From positions 1-64,000 of the forward strand of contig JAKSLG010000007.1 in NCBI GenBank assembly GCA_024401295.1: 64,000 nucleotides of DNA, written 5' to 3'. Positions within the stretch are counted from its first letter, which is position 1; each line of letters begins with the position of its first letter. This document shows positions 34,448 to 44,017 of this stretch, in pieces. The notes under the pieces were generated by a model, which searched no databases, was not told where the DNA came from, and was given only the letters and a program-made list of their open reading frames with translations. The translations under genes and the position numbers were made by a program. Source of the stretch: Bacteroidales bacterium. GTDB taxonomy: Bacteria; Bacteroidota; Bacteroidia; Bacteroidales; Marinilabiliaceae.

Positions 34448-35944
34448 ATGATCAAATCCATATTGATTGCAAACCGAGGCGAGATTGCCATCCGAATTGC
34501 ACGAACAGCAAGCCGAATGGGTATCAAGACCTTTGGTATCAGGACAAAGAAGGAGCCAAATGCAGTCTATTTGCAGAAAGTCGACCAGATTGTCGACTTC
34601 CCAGAGACAGATGGTTCTGTACCAGAATTCCTCGACATTCCAAACCTCGTAAAACTCGCTGTTGACAACCACATTGAGTCTATGCACCCAGGTTATGGTT
34701 ATCTGTCGGAGAATGCAGATTTTGCAAAGGCTTGTCGCGATGCAGGTGTCATTTTCATCGGCCCATCGCCAGAAGTCATTAAATCTTTGGGCGATAAGAT
34801 CATTGCCAAAGAGATTGCACATCGAAGCAATGTTCCGATGGTAGGCGGCACACTTGGAGGCATTCCAAATGCAGAAGAGGCTGTCAAAGAGGCCAACAGA
34901 ATCGGATATCCAGTCATCATCAAAGCTGCTACAGGCGGTGGTGGACGAGGAATGCGCGTATGCTACAAAGAGTCTGAAGTCAAGCAGAACTATGAACTCT
35001 GTACTGCTGAAGCGACGACTGCATTCAACGATCCGACTGTATTCATCGAGAAATTCGTCGTTAATCCAAAACATATCGAATTCCAGATTGTTGCCGACAA
35101 ATATGGCAACGTCGTTCACCTCGGCGAACGCGAATGTTCAATACAGCGCAAGCACCAGAAGTTGATGGAAGAGGCTCCATCACCAGCTCTCGACGAAGAG
35201 CTCAGAGCCAAGATGGCAAAAGCTGCCGTAGATCTTGCGAAAGAGGCTCACTATGAGAGCCTTGGAACAGTTGAGTTCTTGCTCGACGACAATCGCAATT
35301 TCTACTTCATGGAGATGAACACTCGTATTCAGGTAGAACATCCTGTAACAGAAATGATTACAGGTCTCAACCTTGTCGAGCTTCAGCTCTTGATTGCATC
35401 TGGCGAGCCACTGCCAATCACACAGGATGACGTCAAACTCAAAGGTTGGGCTATCGAATGCCGAATCAATGCGGAAGACGTTCAGGCTGGTTTCACACCA
35501 AGCATCGGCATCATCAAGAATCTCCGATTGCCATCAGACAACAACATCCGCATCGACTCAGGAGTGAGAATTGGAACTGAAATCACTCCATTCTTCGACT
35601 CAATGATTGCAAAACTCATTGTTCATGGCAAAGACCGCAATGATGCAATCAATTTGGCACTCCATTCTGTTGAACACTTCCACGTGACAGGCGTAAAGAC
35701 CACAATTCCGTTTGACAAAGCCGTTCTTCACAACGAAGTATTCCGCAAGGGCGATTTCAACACGTCGTTTATCGAGACAGAGCTTAAAGACCTTGTTTAC
35801 AAGGAAGAACATGAAGAGCTTATCGCAGCATTGCTCGCTGTCTCGCAATACAACCACGACAACGACTTTGCACAGGACAACACCGAGAATGGTGAACAGG
35901 CAATGGATCCTTGGGTGCTCCAAAAGCGTATCCGTCACCTTTAA
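34448..35944 (+). CDS. Biotin carboxylase subunit of acyl-CoA/propionyl-CoA carboxylase
   Basis: 498 aa, an ATP-grasp enzyme that carboxylates biotin with ATP and bicarbonate. Visible motifs are KSILIANRGEIAIRIARTA, HPGYGYLSEN, the glycine-rich ATP loop ATGGGGRGM, ERECSIQRKHQK, and the catalytic MNTRIQVEHPVTE. It is longer than AccC of fatty-acid synthesis (~450 aa), with ~50 extra C-terminal residues, as in Bacteroidota acyl-CoA carboxylase operons. It lies 52 bp after the beta subunit and 12 bp before the carrier. Confidence 0.93.
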   Translation: MIKSILIANRGEIAIRIARTASRMGIKTFGIRTKKEPNAVYLQKVDQIVDFPETDGSVPEFLDIPNLVKLAVDNHIESMHPGYGYLSENADFAKACRDAGVIFIGPSPEVIKSLGDKIIAKEIAHRSNVPMVGGTLGGIPNAEEAVKEANRIGYPVIIKAATGGGGRGMRVCYKESEVKQNYELCTAEATTAFNDPTVFIEKFVVNPKHIEFQIVADKYGNVVHLGERECSIQRKHQKLMEEAPSPALDEELRAKMAKAAVDLAKEAHYESLGTVEFLLDDNRNFYFMEMNTRIQVEHPVTEMITGLNLVELQLLIASGEPLPITQDDVKLKGWAIECRINAEDVQAGFTPSIGIIKNLRLPSDNNIRIDSGVRIGTEITPFFDSMIAKLIVHGKDRNDAINLALHSVEHFHVTGVKTTIPFDKAVLHNEVFRKGDFNTSFIETELKDLVYKEEHEELIAALLAVSQYNHDNDFAQDNTENGEQAMDPWVLQKRIRHL

Positions 35945-35956
35945 TAGAATAGTACT

Positions 35957-36484
35957 ATGGAAAGCAATATACAAAACAGAACGCTCATTGCTGTAGGCAA
36001 GGATGGTGAGAACTATGAATTCCAAGTCAAGAACAGCTATGAGTTCAGCACAAAAGGCCAGAAGCTGAAAGTTGAAATCATCGAGGAAGCTGACGGATTC
36101 CTATTCTTCGCTTGCGAAGGTGTCCGTTATCCTGTCGAAATCGTATCTGTTCGCCAAAACACATACGAGGTGATGGTCAATGGCGTAAGCTATACATTTA
36201 CGATAGAGACGCCATTCTCGCTCAAGCGTCGACAGATTTTGGCTGCAAATCGCCCTGTAAGCGATACAGAAGAACTTCATGCACCAATGCCTGGCAAGAT
36301 TGTCAGCGTAGCTGTTGAAGTCGGTCAGGAAGTCAATCCTGGTGATACGCTTCTCGTACTCGAGGCTATGAAGATGCAGAACACACTTATGGCTTCGTCT
36401 AAGGGCGTAGTCACTTCTGTTAAGGTTAAGCCAGGCCTATCAGTCGGAAAGGATGACCTTCTTGTTGAAATCAAGAAAGCGTAA
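35957..36484 (+). CDS. Biotin carboxyl carrier subunit
   Basis: 175 aa. The C-terminal ~75 residues are a biotinyl domain; EAMKMQN gives the biotin-accepting lysine K139. The N-terminal ~100 residues form a beta-rich region (GENYEFQVKN, EGVRYPVEIV, NGVSYTFTIET) that probably contacts the other subunits. HAPMPGKIVSV marks the domain start. It is the last gene of the operon, followed by a strong terminator at 36503. Confidence 0.92.
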   Translation: MESNIQNRTLIAVGKDGENYEFQVKNSYEFSTKGQKLKVEIIEEADGFLFFACEGVRYPVEIVSVRQNTYEVMVNGVSYTFTIETPFSLKRRQILAANRPVSDTEELHAPMPGKIVSVAVEVGQEVNPGDTLLVLEAMKMQNTLMASSKGVVTSVKVKPGLSVGKDDLLVEIKKA

Positions 36485-36502
36485 TATCCAAATACAAACA
36501 GA

Positions 36503-36539
36503 GACGGCTGCCCGAAACTCGAGCAGCCGTCTTTTTTTC
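36503..36539 (+). terminator. Strong Rho-independent terminator
   Basis: Perfect 9-bp stem GACGGCTGC (36503-36511) / GCAGCCGTC (36523-36531) followed by seven Ts, 18 bp after the carrier gene. It separates the operon from the convergent polysaccharide locus. Confidence 0.9.
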
Positions 36540-36549
36540 TACACACGAA

Positions 36550-37668
36550 TCAATCATTCCGAAGTCGCCACCGTTTTACCTGCAATAATGGCAACCAAAC
36601 CACTTCCCATGTATAATCCGTAAAGTTTCGGAAATAGAACTTTTCACGTTTCAGGAAACGCACAAATGCGTTTTTCCCTTTATATATTTCATCCCGTCGA
36701 CAATCACTCGTACCGAAATTTCCTGACGTCATAACAGCTTCGAGGACACGACGTCCACGCTTGCAATCCGGCTCAGAAATGAGCCATTCATAATAATTTC
36801 TGCAATCACGGATTTCATCATCTTCCACTCCTTCAAATACGCGCAGAAGCACGTACATTATTGATGAAGAAAAACGCGTCAGTCCAAAACGATCCAGTGT
36901 TTTCTGCACAAAACACCGTGTCTTTTCATCCGTTATTGAGGTCAAGACCATGTAATAATCCATCAACTGACGCAATCCAACGCCCTCCTCCAGATAATGC
37001 CGGAAAATATGCAGCAGAATAAAGAATGCGTCAAATTCCAAATGGCGATAATGAGGATTAATCTGCTTTTGCCATTCACGCGCAAAATCATCAAACCATT
37101 GCTGCAATCGTCGATTCTTCCACGGATTGACGAAATAGCTCGGAGTAAAATGCAACTCAACATGCTCCTCTACGACATCAAAATCGATGTCATATATTCC
37201 TGAAATATCTGAACGGCCAACCTTTTGGCGGACATATTCCGTGAGTAATGCACGACGCTCGGACAACGGCTCCATCTCTTTCGTAAACGTCCATACATCA
37301 ATATCTCCGGCTGCACGATATGAAGATATCGACTGTGGATAATAGGCCAAGTTACGCTGTCCCTTTAATATTAAGGCATCAAAGCCATCATTATTGAGAA
37401 TGCTTAATACCTCAACGCTTTTATTACTCATCACATCATTGCGATGACGCAAACTCTCGGCAATAGCACCCCACTTGAGAGTGATTATCCTCGGAGGCAA
37501 TTGTTCCTTAGGCATCTGCTTCAAGCCGAAATATGTTATTCCGACAAGTGCATGCGAAGTTGCTGTTTCGAAAACCGCAGCCCACTCTTTTTCTGTAAGG
37601 TTACGACTCAGAGAACTACGCTTCCCAAGTGAAATTTGTATCAGCTCAAACAAAAAATGTTCCATCAC
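36550..37668 (-). CDS. Nucleotidyltransferase-fold protein (NTP_transf_5-like)
   Basis: 372 aa. The segment LILKGQRNLAYYP followed by YRAAGDIDVW places a GDxD metal motif of the nucleotidyltransferase fold at about residue 120; this matches the uncharacterised nucleotidyltransferase family PF14907, which is frequently found in polysaccharide loci. The transferred group and target are unknown. It is the last gene of the operon, 3 bp after the Alg13-Alg14 fusion. Confidence 0.75.
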   Translation of the reverse strand: MMEHFLFELIQISLGKRSSLSRNLTEKEWAAVFETATSHALVGITYFGLKQMPKEQLPPRIITLKWGAIAESLRHRNDVMSNKSVEVLSILNNDGFDALILKGQRNLAYYPQSISSYRAAGDIDVWTFTKEMEPLSERRALLTEYVRQKVGRSDISGIYDIDFDVVEEHVELHFTPSYFVNPWKNRRLQQWFDDFAREWQKQINPHYRHLEFDAFFILLHIFRHYLEEGVGLRQLMDYYMVLTSITDEKTRCFVQKTLDRFGLTRFSSSIMYVLLRVFEGVEDDEIRDCRNYYEWLISEPDCKRGRRVLEAVMTSGNFGTSDCRRDEIYKGKNAFVRFLKREKFYFRNFTDYTWEVVWLPLLQVKRWRLRND

Positions 37669-37671
37669 AAA

Positions 37672-38637
37672 TCACAAAACGCCACAACAGATCGCATTCG
37701 GAAAATACTTCAGCATATCGCTCCACTGCACTAAAAACAAATCGGCATACTTTTCAATCCAGACCGGGGTCCGACTTGGTGTCGTAACGTCCGCCGCAGA
37801 ATTAATAAATATGATCTTTGTTCCCAAAAGTCTCTTTGCAAACGCAATTGTTGGTATGCAAACGCCTGCGCCTGTCGTTATAATGCACGTAGGCCGTTTC
37901 ATTACAACCCACCACAAGGCCTGAATAGCATTTGCTATTAATGTCCACTTTCTTGCCGGCTGAAAATTCACCAAAAAGACATGTTTCTTATCTGCCATGA
38001 AAGCCTTAGTTGCGGTCGTCTTCAACGTCAACCAGTAACAATCATTGCTATCGGGAATATCTCCAATGGCAAGCTGCAACTCGCGCAGATGACCGCCCGC
38101 CGAAGATGCAAGGCAGATGCGTTTTCCACATTTCATCTCATCTATGGCAGAGCGAATCGCAGCCACAGAACTACCTTTCTCAATCTGCTTGAATGTATGC
38201 GTTCGAGCCTTGTCGACGGCTTTTTGTAATTCACGAAAGGTTTCATCAACGTCTGCCGATGTCGGCAAAACTCCGACAACGATACCCATTTCATCAAGTT
38301 TCCTAACGAGTTGAAACTGATCGTGAATATGCTCGGTCTCATTGAAACGAGGCACAACGACCATGCGCTTATGCATATCCATTGCTTCAGAAATTGCACC
38401 CCAACCGCCTTGCATAATAAGCAATTCTGCACCATGGATGTAATCATGCATTTCATCTCGCGTACACATCGAAAAACTTTTTTTGACGTGTTGATACGCA
38501 TAATTTGTCCAACCTGTCTGAACAATAACATCCTCCGATAAATGTTCCGCCAATCGGTCAACAGCCTTTGCCATTCTCTCGAATGGCATATCCATCGTAC
38601 CTAACGAAACAAATATGTATGGTCTTTGCGGAATCAC
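37672..38637 (-). CDS. Fused Alg13-Alg14 / PssE-PssD-type glycosyltransferase
   Basis: 321 aa. Residues 1-165 match the Alg13/PssE/EpsE half: IFVSLGTMDMPFERM at the start and ELLIMQGGWGAISEA (GG at 77-78), the nucleotide-sugar binding loop. Residues ~172-321 match the Alg14/PssD half: RICLASSAGGHLREL (GGHL 181-184), then CIITTGAGVCIPT and KIIFINSAA. In most bacteria the two halves are separate genes (PssD binds membrane, PssE catalyses). Here they are one chain in the order Alg13-Alg14. Transfer of a sugar to a lipid-linked acceptor is likely. The start overlaps the upstream acyltransferase by 4 bp. Confidence 0.82.
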   Translation of the reverse strand: MIPQRPYIFVSLGTMDMPFERMAKAVDRLAEHLSEDVIVQTGWTNYAYQHVKKSFSMCTRDEMHDYIHGAELLIMQGGWGAISEAMDMHKRMVVVPRFNETEHIHDQFQLVRKLDEMGIVVGVLPTSADVDETFRELQKAVDKARTHTFKQIEKGSSVAAIRSAIDEMKCGKRICLASSAGGHLRELQLAIGDIPDSNDCYWLTLKTTATKAFMADKKHVFLVNFQPARKWTLIANAIQALWWVVMKRPTCIITTGAGVCIPTIAFAKRLLGTKIIFINSAADVTTPSRTPVWIEKYADLFLVQWSDMLKYFPNAICCGVL

Positions 38638-39185
38638 TTTTCTATATCGCGTTTCTTAATGAAGACTGCAGGATTACCGCCCACAATCGACTGTGGTTCA
38701 ACATCTTTAAATACTGCTGATGCTGCACCTACGATAGCATTTTCTCCTATTTCGACACCCATTCCGATGAAAGCAGATGTTCCGATCCACGAACCATGAT
38801 GCAACGTAATACCAGAAACAATCAAACCGTCATTTGCCGTATTGTTCATCGATGAATCATGTCCCGCCGTACACAAATAGGCATACTGAGAGACAATGCT
38901 ATTCTCTTCGAGCACTACCATTGCTTGATTGTAACAAATCGTATGCGGACCTAGACAGGATCCTTTCGCCATTGACAAATTCCATGGTGCCCATATTCTT
39001 GCTGAAGCATACACATTTGCATGAATGCTTACCTTTGCACCGAACAACTTCAATACACACCATCTTAAAGGCCAAAACAATTTTGTTGGGAATGGTCTGA
39101 AAAAAACTATCCTAAAGACATTCCACACAACTCGCAAAAGTTTATTATGAAGCGCTACACACTTAATTTCAAGCCGTTTATGCAT
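38634..39185 (-). CDS. WcaF-like left-handed beta-helix acetyltransferase
   Basis: 183 aa. The N-terminal helix (VVWNVFRIVFFRPFPTK) and FWPLRWCVLKLFGAKVS resemble colanic-acid acetyltransferase WcaF. The rest is hexapeptide repeats with the catalytic-type His in GHDSS, and ends VGGNPAVFIKKR. It should transfer acetyl groups to a sugar of the polysaccharide. It overlaps the preceding GT4 gene by 8 bp and the next gene by 4 bp. Confidence 0.82.
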   Translation of the reverse strand: MHKRLEIKCVALHNKLLRVVWNVFRIVFFRPFPTKLFWPLRWCVLKLFGAKVSIHANVYASARIWAPWNLSMAKGSCLGPHTICYNQAMVVLEENSIVSQYAYLCTAGHDSSMNNTANDGLIVSGITLHHGSWIGTSAFIGMGVEIGENAIVGAASAVFKDVEPQSIVGGNPAVFIKKRDIEK

Positions 39186-40290
39186 TTTTATTCTCTTTTA
39201 AGCGTTCATATAATCGCACAAAATCAGAAGCAATGACTTCTGAAGAATATCTCGTTTCGACCAGATGACGTCCACGACGCCCCATCTGCTCCAAATCTTC
39301 TTCATCTTTTTTCAAGAACTCACGAAGCGCCTCAACCAAAGGAGCTGTTCCGACAGGGATCCACCATCCACAATTCTCTGTGGACAGTTCTTTCCAAGGT
39401 GTACCGTGAGTCGTTATAACTGGTGTTCCGGAGGCCAATGATTCCGTTACAACAATGCCGAAATTTTCAGAGTGCGTTGGCAATACGAACAAATCAGCAT
39501 TTCGATAAAGTTCGTACTTCGCTTCGTCATAAACAGCTCCCATGAATTGAACCATATCGCTCACGCCCAATTTGTTTGCCAAAGAGATCATATTTCGTTC
39601 ATAATTTTCGTCTCCAGAACCTGCGATCTGAATCGTATAGCCAGACAACTCCTCACGAAGTTGAGCGACCGCTTCAATCAAGAAATCAACACCTTTTTTT
39701 TCATGTATACGACTCAAGAACAATATTTTGCGGTTTCTGTGCCACGAATCTTTCAATGGAATAGAATCAAGTGACAGACCATTAGGAATGACTTCAACAT
39801 TTGGATTCCAACCGAGCCTTTTAAAGTTGTTTTTCTCGCTTTCAGCCGTCGTAAGGACAACATCTGCGATAGCGACGCCACGACGTTGAAAAAGCAATGT
39901 CGCAGGAAGCTTTTTAACCCAATAATTCCTTGAAACGATCCATGGTTCAAGCATTCCATGCGGTGAATATACTACTTTATAACCCTTATTCTTGGCCCAC
40001 AATGCAGTTCGAGCAGACTGAGGCAACCAGCAACAATTTGTATGAAACACATCTGGCTTCAACTCATCAAGCAGCTGCAAAAAATCAGCCTTTGACTTAT
40101 TGGAAAAAGGATTGTTGTTTTGTGGAATAAAATGCAAAGTGCCGTTTTCAATCGTTAGCATGTCATCGCTTTCGTGCGTTATGATATGCAAATCGACCAT
40201 GCGGCCAAGATCGCGAGCCAGTGTTTGCATATAAACACCAACGCCACCAGAATTTTTATCAATGGATGGTATATAGTGAACTATCCTCAT
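39178..40290 (-). CDS. Family 4 glycosyltransferase
   Basis: 370 aa with a GT-B fold. The N-domain begins RIVHYIPSIDKNSGGVGVYMQ (glycine-rich acceptor loop) and has SPHGMLEPW. The C-domain has the linker strand KILFLSRIHEKKG, and the donor-site ESFG-type motif appears as SENFGIVVTESLASG. A retaining transferase acting on the lipid-linked glycan is expected; sugar specificity is unknown. It is 2 bp after the other GT4-like gene. Confidence 0.88.
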   Translation of the reverse strand: MRIVHYIPSIDKNSGGVGVYMQTLARDLGRMVDLHIITHESDDMLTIENGTLHFIPQNNNPFSNKSKADFLQLLDELKPDVFHTNCCWLPQSARTALWAKNKGYKVVYSPHGMLEPWIVSRNYWVKKLPATLLFQRRGVAIADVVLTTAESEKNNFKRLGWNPNVEVIPNGLSLDSIPLKDSWHRNRKILFLSRIHEKKGVDFLIEAVAQLREELSGYTIQIAGSGDENYERNMISLANKLGVSDMVQFMGAVYDEAKYELYRNADLFVLPTHSENFGIVVTESLASGTPVITTHGTPWKELSTENCGWWIPVGTAPLVEALREFLKKDEEDLEQMGRRGRHLVETRYSSEVIASDFVRLYERLKENKNA

Positions 40291-40292
40291 TC

Positions 40293-41366
40293 TTACAGTA
40301 AATGACTGATAAAATACTCTGCGACAGCCTTCCCCGAAATATTCTCACGGCTCCACTCTACGCGATGCTTCGCAAAATTCCGCACTTCTTCCTTTTTACT
40401 AGAAAGTTCTCGAAGCATATCGGAAAGTTCAGATTTGCTATCGGATGAAAAGACACGTCCAATGTCATCATCTGCAATCAACATTTTTGCGCCACAATGA
40501 TCTGAACATAAAACATACAAGCCCAATGTCATAGCTTCGTTCACAACAGCGCCCCAGCCATCGTGATGGCTTGGAAGCACTAAAACATCATAACGTTGCA
40601 TTATGTCTGTCACTTTCGACATGGGCAGGCTGCCATAAAACGTTGTGTCTAAACCATTTTCTTCAGACAAGCGAACTAATGGTTCTCGTTGCTCGCCATC
40701 TCCGACAATACCCAAAGAGATGTCACAAAGTCCTACGCTGGCGTTAAGCAACAAATCTACATTCTTTCGTTTTGATAAAGCACCGACAAAAAGGACTTTC
40801 AACCTTGAATCGCTTGGAACAGGAATCGAACGTTCGTTCCATTGCGTACAATACATGAATGGAATGACTTGCCAACGGCTACTCCAAAATTTGTAATAGC
40901 GAACAAAATCTTGCCCCATAACATATATCTTGTCAATGTACTTAACGTATTTCCAATCCGTTAGAGCAAATCGCATTGCGTGCATCCACAACGGGAACTT
41001 GTTAAGACAAGGTGGCTCCGTGATAATAACACGATGGACATTGACACTCAAAGACAACTTGAACCATTTTGCAACAATCTTGAAGGCGTTTATACCACAG
41101 AACGAACAATAAGTATCAACGTCAGCAGATGATAATAAAGCCTTCACATCATCATCTGATGGGGCAATCACAAAGCGGACATCGGTATCTTTCATGAATG
41201 AATCTGAAGACCATCCCATAGAGGTGCGCTCATCGATATCAATGCATGGCGCGACAAAGACAACGCTTTCAATGATTGACATACGGGACAATTCATTTAT
41301 AAACGGCATCTTGTGTGGCGACACACACAATTCAAAGAATATCAGCTTCAATTTTTTCATCAGCAA
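40293..41366 (-). CDS. GT4-like glycosyltransferase
   Basis: 357 aa with a GT-B fold. C-domain motifs are LKVLFVGALSKRKNVDLLL, and HHDGWGAVVNEAMTLG as the donor-binding E-x7-E equivalent. The N-domain is less typical. The 5' end overlaps the Wzy/WaaL-like gene by 35 bp, longer than the 1-13-bp overlaps elsewhere in the locus; the start might instead be the MKKLKL methionine two codons in. Confidence 0.8.
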   Translation of the reverse strand: MLMKKLKLIFFELCVSPHKMPFINELSRMSIIESVVFVAPCIDIDERTSMGWSSDSFMKDTDVRFVIAPSDDDVKALLSSADVDTYCSFCGINAFKIVAKWFKLSLSVNVHRVIITEPPCLNKFPLWMHAMRFALTDWKYVKYIDKIYVMGQDFVRYYKFWSSRWQVIPFMYCTQWNERSIPVPSDSRLKVLFVGALSKRKNVDLLLNASVGLCDISLGIVGDGEQREPLVRLSEENGLDTTFYGSLPMSKVTDIMQRYDVLVLPSHHDGWGAVVNEAMTLGLYVLCSDHCGAKMLIADDDIGRVFSSDSKSELSDMLRELSSKKEEVRNFAKHRVEWSRENISGKAVAEYFISHLL

Positions 41367-42543
41367 TCAATTCTGACTCTTCATCAAATTCTATTTCATC
41401 AACAAGTGGAGCCTGATGTAATATGCCTGCCAGAAGCCAAAACAATAGGCATGGCATGTAAAATGAAGTATAGAGATAGCCTTCAAAAATAGAATGGACA
41501 CATATGAACACAAATATCCCCAAAAACAATTCCTTGTCCGGAAGATACTTATCACCAAAGTTTCTCAATGCTCCCCATAATATGCCTACTATGCAGATAA
41601 AAGCGAATATTCCAGTCTGCGATAGTACGGCAAGCCATCCACTACCGGACTCAAGACGGCCCTCAACCAATTCGCCATCGACATAACCACGAGCGAAACC
41701 TATGCCAAACAATGGTGCAGATTTAAACTCTTGCCATCGCGTCGACCAGAGCTCTGTACGGGAGTTATTATCAATATCCTGCGTCGATGTCTTCTCCTCA
41801 AACGAAGAGGCATCACTCATTAAAATCGGTAAAAACATATAGATAACAAATATGCCAATAAAAATTCCGGAAACCACTTTCGAAACATTTTGGAAATACG
41901 ATTTCATATATATCATTGCTCCAACGGCTGTCGAAATCAAACCAGCACGCGAGCCTGCAGTAAACTGCAAAAACAGAGTGAGCAAAATAAGCACTGCAAG
42001 CATCATTTTCCTTGCGGTATTTTCACTCGACATCATCTTATGAAGATTAACAAGATTGGCAACACCTGCAACCACAGCCAGCCACATAGGATGCGGAGTA
42101 AAACCGGAAAAATAGTCTTTAAATCCTATAAACTTACCATTGTAATAATTTATTCCTGCGAAATATGCGTATATATTGGCGATATTAACAAGAAAAACCA
42201 AATCGAGAATTGCAGAGAAAAGCGAAACTCGCATGTCGTAACCATCCTCAGAATAAAGGAGGCCTGTCGACATAATGAGGACCATTACAAAAACGGCAAG
42301 ACGCAAACTAAAGCTCCAATTAACCACACTGCTTATCAACAACGCGACGATAAAAGCGACAAACACAACTGCATTACCACCACCGACACTCCTATTCAAC
42401 TGATAAAAGCCCAGCAGACCTAATCCTGCAACATACGGCAGCTGGCTGAAAGATATTGGGACTATAACTGAAGAGATAAAACAAATCGCCAACAAATATG
42501 CGAACCTGTTCTCTCTGATATATTCAATCCAATCTCTAAACAC
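41332..42543 (-). CDS. O-antigen polymerase/ligase (Wzy/WaaL) family membrane protein
   Basis: 403 aa with about eleven hydrophobic helices. The Wzy_C-type core is seen: FTAGSRAGLIS, a long periplasmic loop with GIGFARGYVDG, and GSGWLAVLSQTGIFAFI. Such proteins either polymerise repeat units or ligate glycan to lipid A-core. Because the operon encodes a Wzm/Wzt exporter and no Wzx flippase was found, a ligase role is at least as likely as a polymerase role. The C-terminus is acidic. It abuts the upstream acyltransferase by 1 bp. Confidence 0.82.
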   Translation of the reverse strand: MFRDWIEYIRENRFAYLLAICFISSVIVPISFSQLPYVAGLGLLGFYQLNRSVGGGNAVVFVAFIVALLISSVVNWSFSLRLAVFVMVLIMSTGLLYSEDGYDMRVSLFSAILDLVFLVNIANIYAYFAGINYYNGKFIGFKDYFSGFTPHPMWLAVVAGVANLVNLHKMMSSENTARKMMLAVLILLTLFLQFTAGSRAGLISTAVGAMIYMKSYFQNVSKVVSGIFIGIFVIYMFLPILMSDASSFEEKTSTQDIDNNSRTELWSTRWQEFKSAPLFGIGFARGYVDGELVEGRLESGSGWLAVLSQTGIFAFICIVGILWGALRNFGDKYLPDKELFLGIFVFICVHSIFEGYLYTSFYMPCLLFWLLAGILHQAPLVDEIEFDEESELIADEKIEADIL

Positions 42544-43064
42544 TACTTCAATCTTCTAATTAATTTCGCAGGGCAACCACCTACCAAAGTATATGGTTCC
42601 ACATCCTTGGTTATTGTCGCACCGGCAGCAACCAAAGCCATCTCGCCTACTGTCACTCCAGGCAATATTGTACTATTAGCAAGGACACAACTTCCTCGTC
42701 CTAAACGAGTCATGCTGCATGTTCCTTCACGACTAACGATTCGTGGTCCATCTGAAGTTATCTTATGGAAACCAGTAATGACCGTGCAACGTGTACTGAC
42801 AACGGCTTCATCCTCAATAATAATGTGGCTGACCTCATCCCCTTCTACATTGACCATAAATAGTGTTTCATGTCCTATGAAAACATTATTACCCACCTCC
42901 ATCTCGCCGACTCCATGTATCTTGACTCCCTGAAAAATCTCTACACCTTCGCCAACCTTCACTCCTGCCCATCGCCACAAACGAGACTTAAACTTCCGAC
43001 AACCACTATTTGGCAAAATAGCGATTAGCAGATTAGCAAAATACATCCTTTTGGTGCGTATCAT
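42543..43064 (-). CDS. Left-handed beta-helix acyltransferase
   Basis: 173 aa. Hexapeptide repeats (VKVGEGVEIFQGVKIHG, VGNNVFIGH, TILPGVTVGEMALVAAGATITKDV) end in YTLVGGCPAKLIRRL, the usual closure of sugar O-acetyltransferases. Probably acetylates a hydroxyl of the polysaccharide. It overlaps a GT2 gene by 4 bp upstream. Confidence 0.82.
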   Translation of the reverse strand: MIRTKRMYFANLLIAILPNSGCRKFKSRLWRWAGVKVGEGVEIFQGVKIHGVGEMEVGNNVFIGHETLFMVNVEGDEVSHIIIEDEAVVSTRCTVITGFHKITSDGPRIVSREGTCSMTRLGRGSCVLANSTILPGVTVGEMALVAAGATITKDVEPYTLVGGCPAKLIRRLK

Positions 43065-44017
43065 ATCTTAAACAGTTTATAGACAAACAAATATAATCGG
43101 ACTGAGACATTAATCAAACGATACTTTATCTTTTCTTTGATTGTCAGTCTGCAATTAATTGCCAAAGGATAATATGGCTTTGATTGATAGAGCTTGATTG
43201 TCTCCGAATCGACATCTACACAATTGGCAAGCGATTGCGCAAATGCAAAAGAGACTTTATTCATCATCACTTTATATGCATCACGACTTTGGTCAACTGC
43301 ACTTCGCGTAAAACCATATAACGAATCAGCAACGACAAGAAGGTCTTGGGCCTTCTTGGGATTTGCAGACTTCATGATTGAACCAGTACGTTGAAAATAG
43401 TTGTACGTGCATTTATCAACATACACTATGCGATTAGCAGAAAAATATGCTCGTGGAGTAAACTCTTGATCTTCATGATAGATTCCAACCATGAATTTCA
43501 AGTCATTAATCAATAAGAATTGTCTGCTATATAATGCACACCATGCGGCAGGAGGCATAGAAACTGCGCACAAGAAATCGGAGCCTTGATAGATATGGTT
43601 CTCTGATTCAAAAGGTATCTCAAAAACGGATCTATCCCCATTCTCATAAAGCAGAAACGGCTTAAAACATAACACATCGAGCTTGTCTGATTCTGCTTGA
43701 GACAGCAATGCGCCTAGACAATTATCCTCAATGTAGTCATCACTATCAACAAACCATACATATTGTCCCATAGCGATGGAAAGTCCCGTATTGCGGGCTG
43801 AACTAAGACCGCCATTCTTCTGTTCTACGACTCGAATATTTGTATTTAGTGAGGCATAGCTCAAGACGATATCCATTGCATTGTCAAGCGTGCCATCGTT
43901 GACTACAATAATCTCATACTCATCATGAGCTATATCCTGATGAAGACAACTGTCAAGGCACCGAGCTATCCACTGCTCGGTGTTGTAGACAGGTATGATT
44001 ATCGAAAGACGCCTCAT
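43061..44017 (-). CDS. Family 2 glycosyltransferase
   Basis: 318 aa. GT-A core: LSIIIPVYNTEQWI, VVNDGTLDNA (UDP-binding Asp), NGGLSSARNTGLS, and the metal-binding VDSDDYIEDN. The C-terminal part is amphipathic and basic, suggesting membrane association. An inverting sugar transferase of the polysaccharide pathway. 4-bp overlaps on both sides. Confidence 0.9.
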   Translation of the reverse strand: MRRLSIIIPVYNTEQWIARCLDSCLHQDIAHDEYEIIVVNDGTLDNAMDIVLSYASLNTNIRVVEQKNGGLSSARNTGLSIAMGQYVWFVDSDDYIEDNCLGALLSQAESDKLDVLCFKPFLLYENGDRSVFEIPFESENHIYQGSDFLCAVSMPPAAWCALYSRQFLLINDLKFMVGIYHEDQEFTPRAYFSANRIVYVDKCTYNYFQRTGSIMKSANPKKAQDLLVVADSLYGFTRSAVDQSRDAYKVMMNKVSFAFAQSLANCVDVDSETIKLYQSKPYYPLAINCRLTIKEKIKYRLINVSVRLYLFVYKLFKI

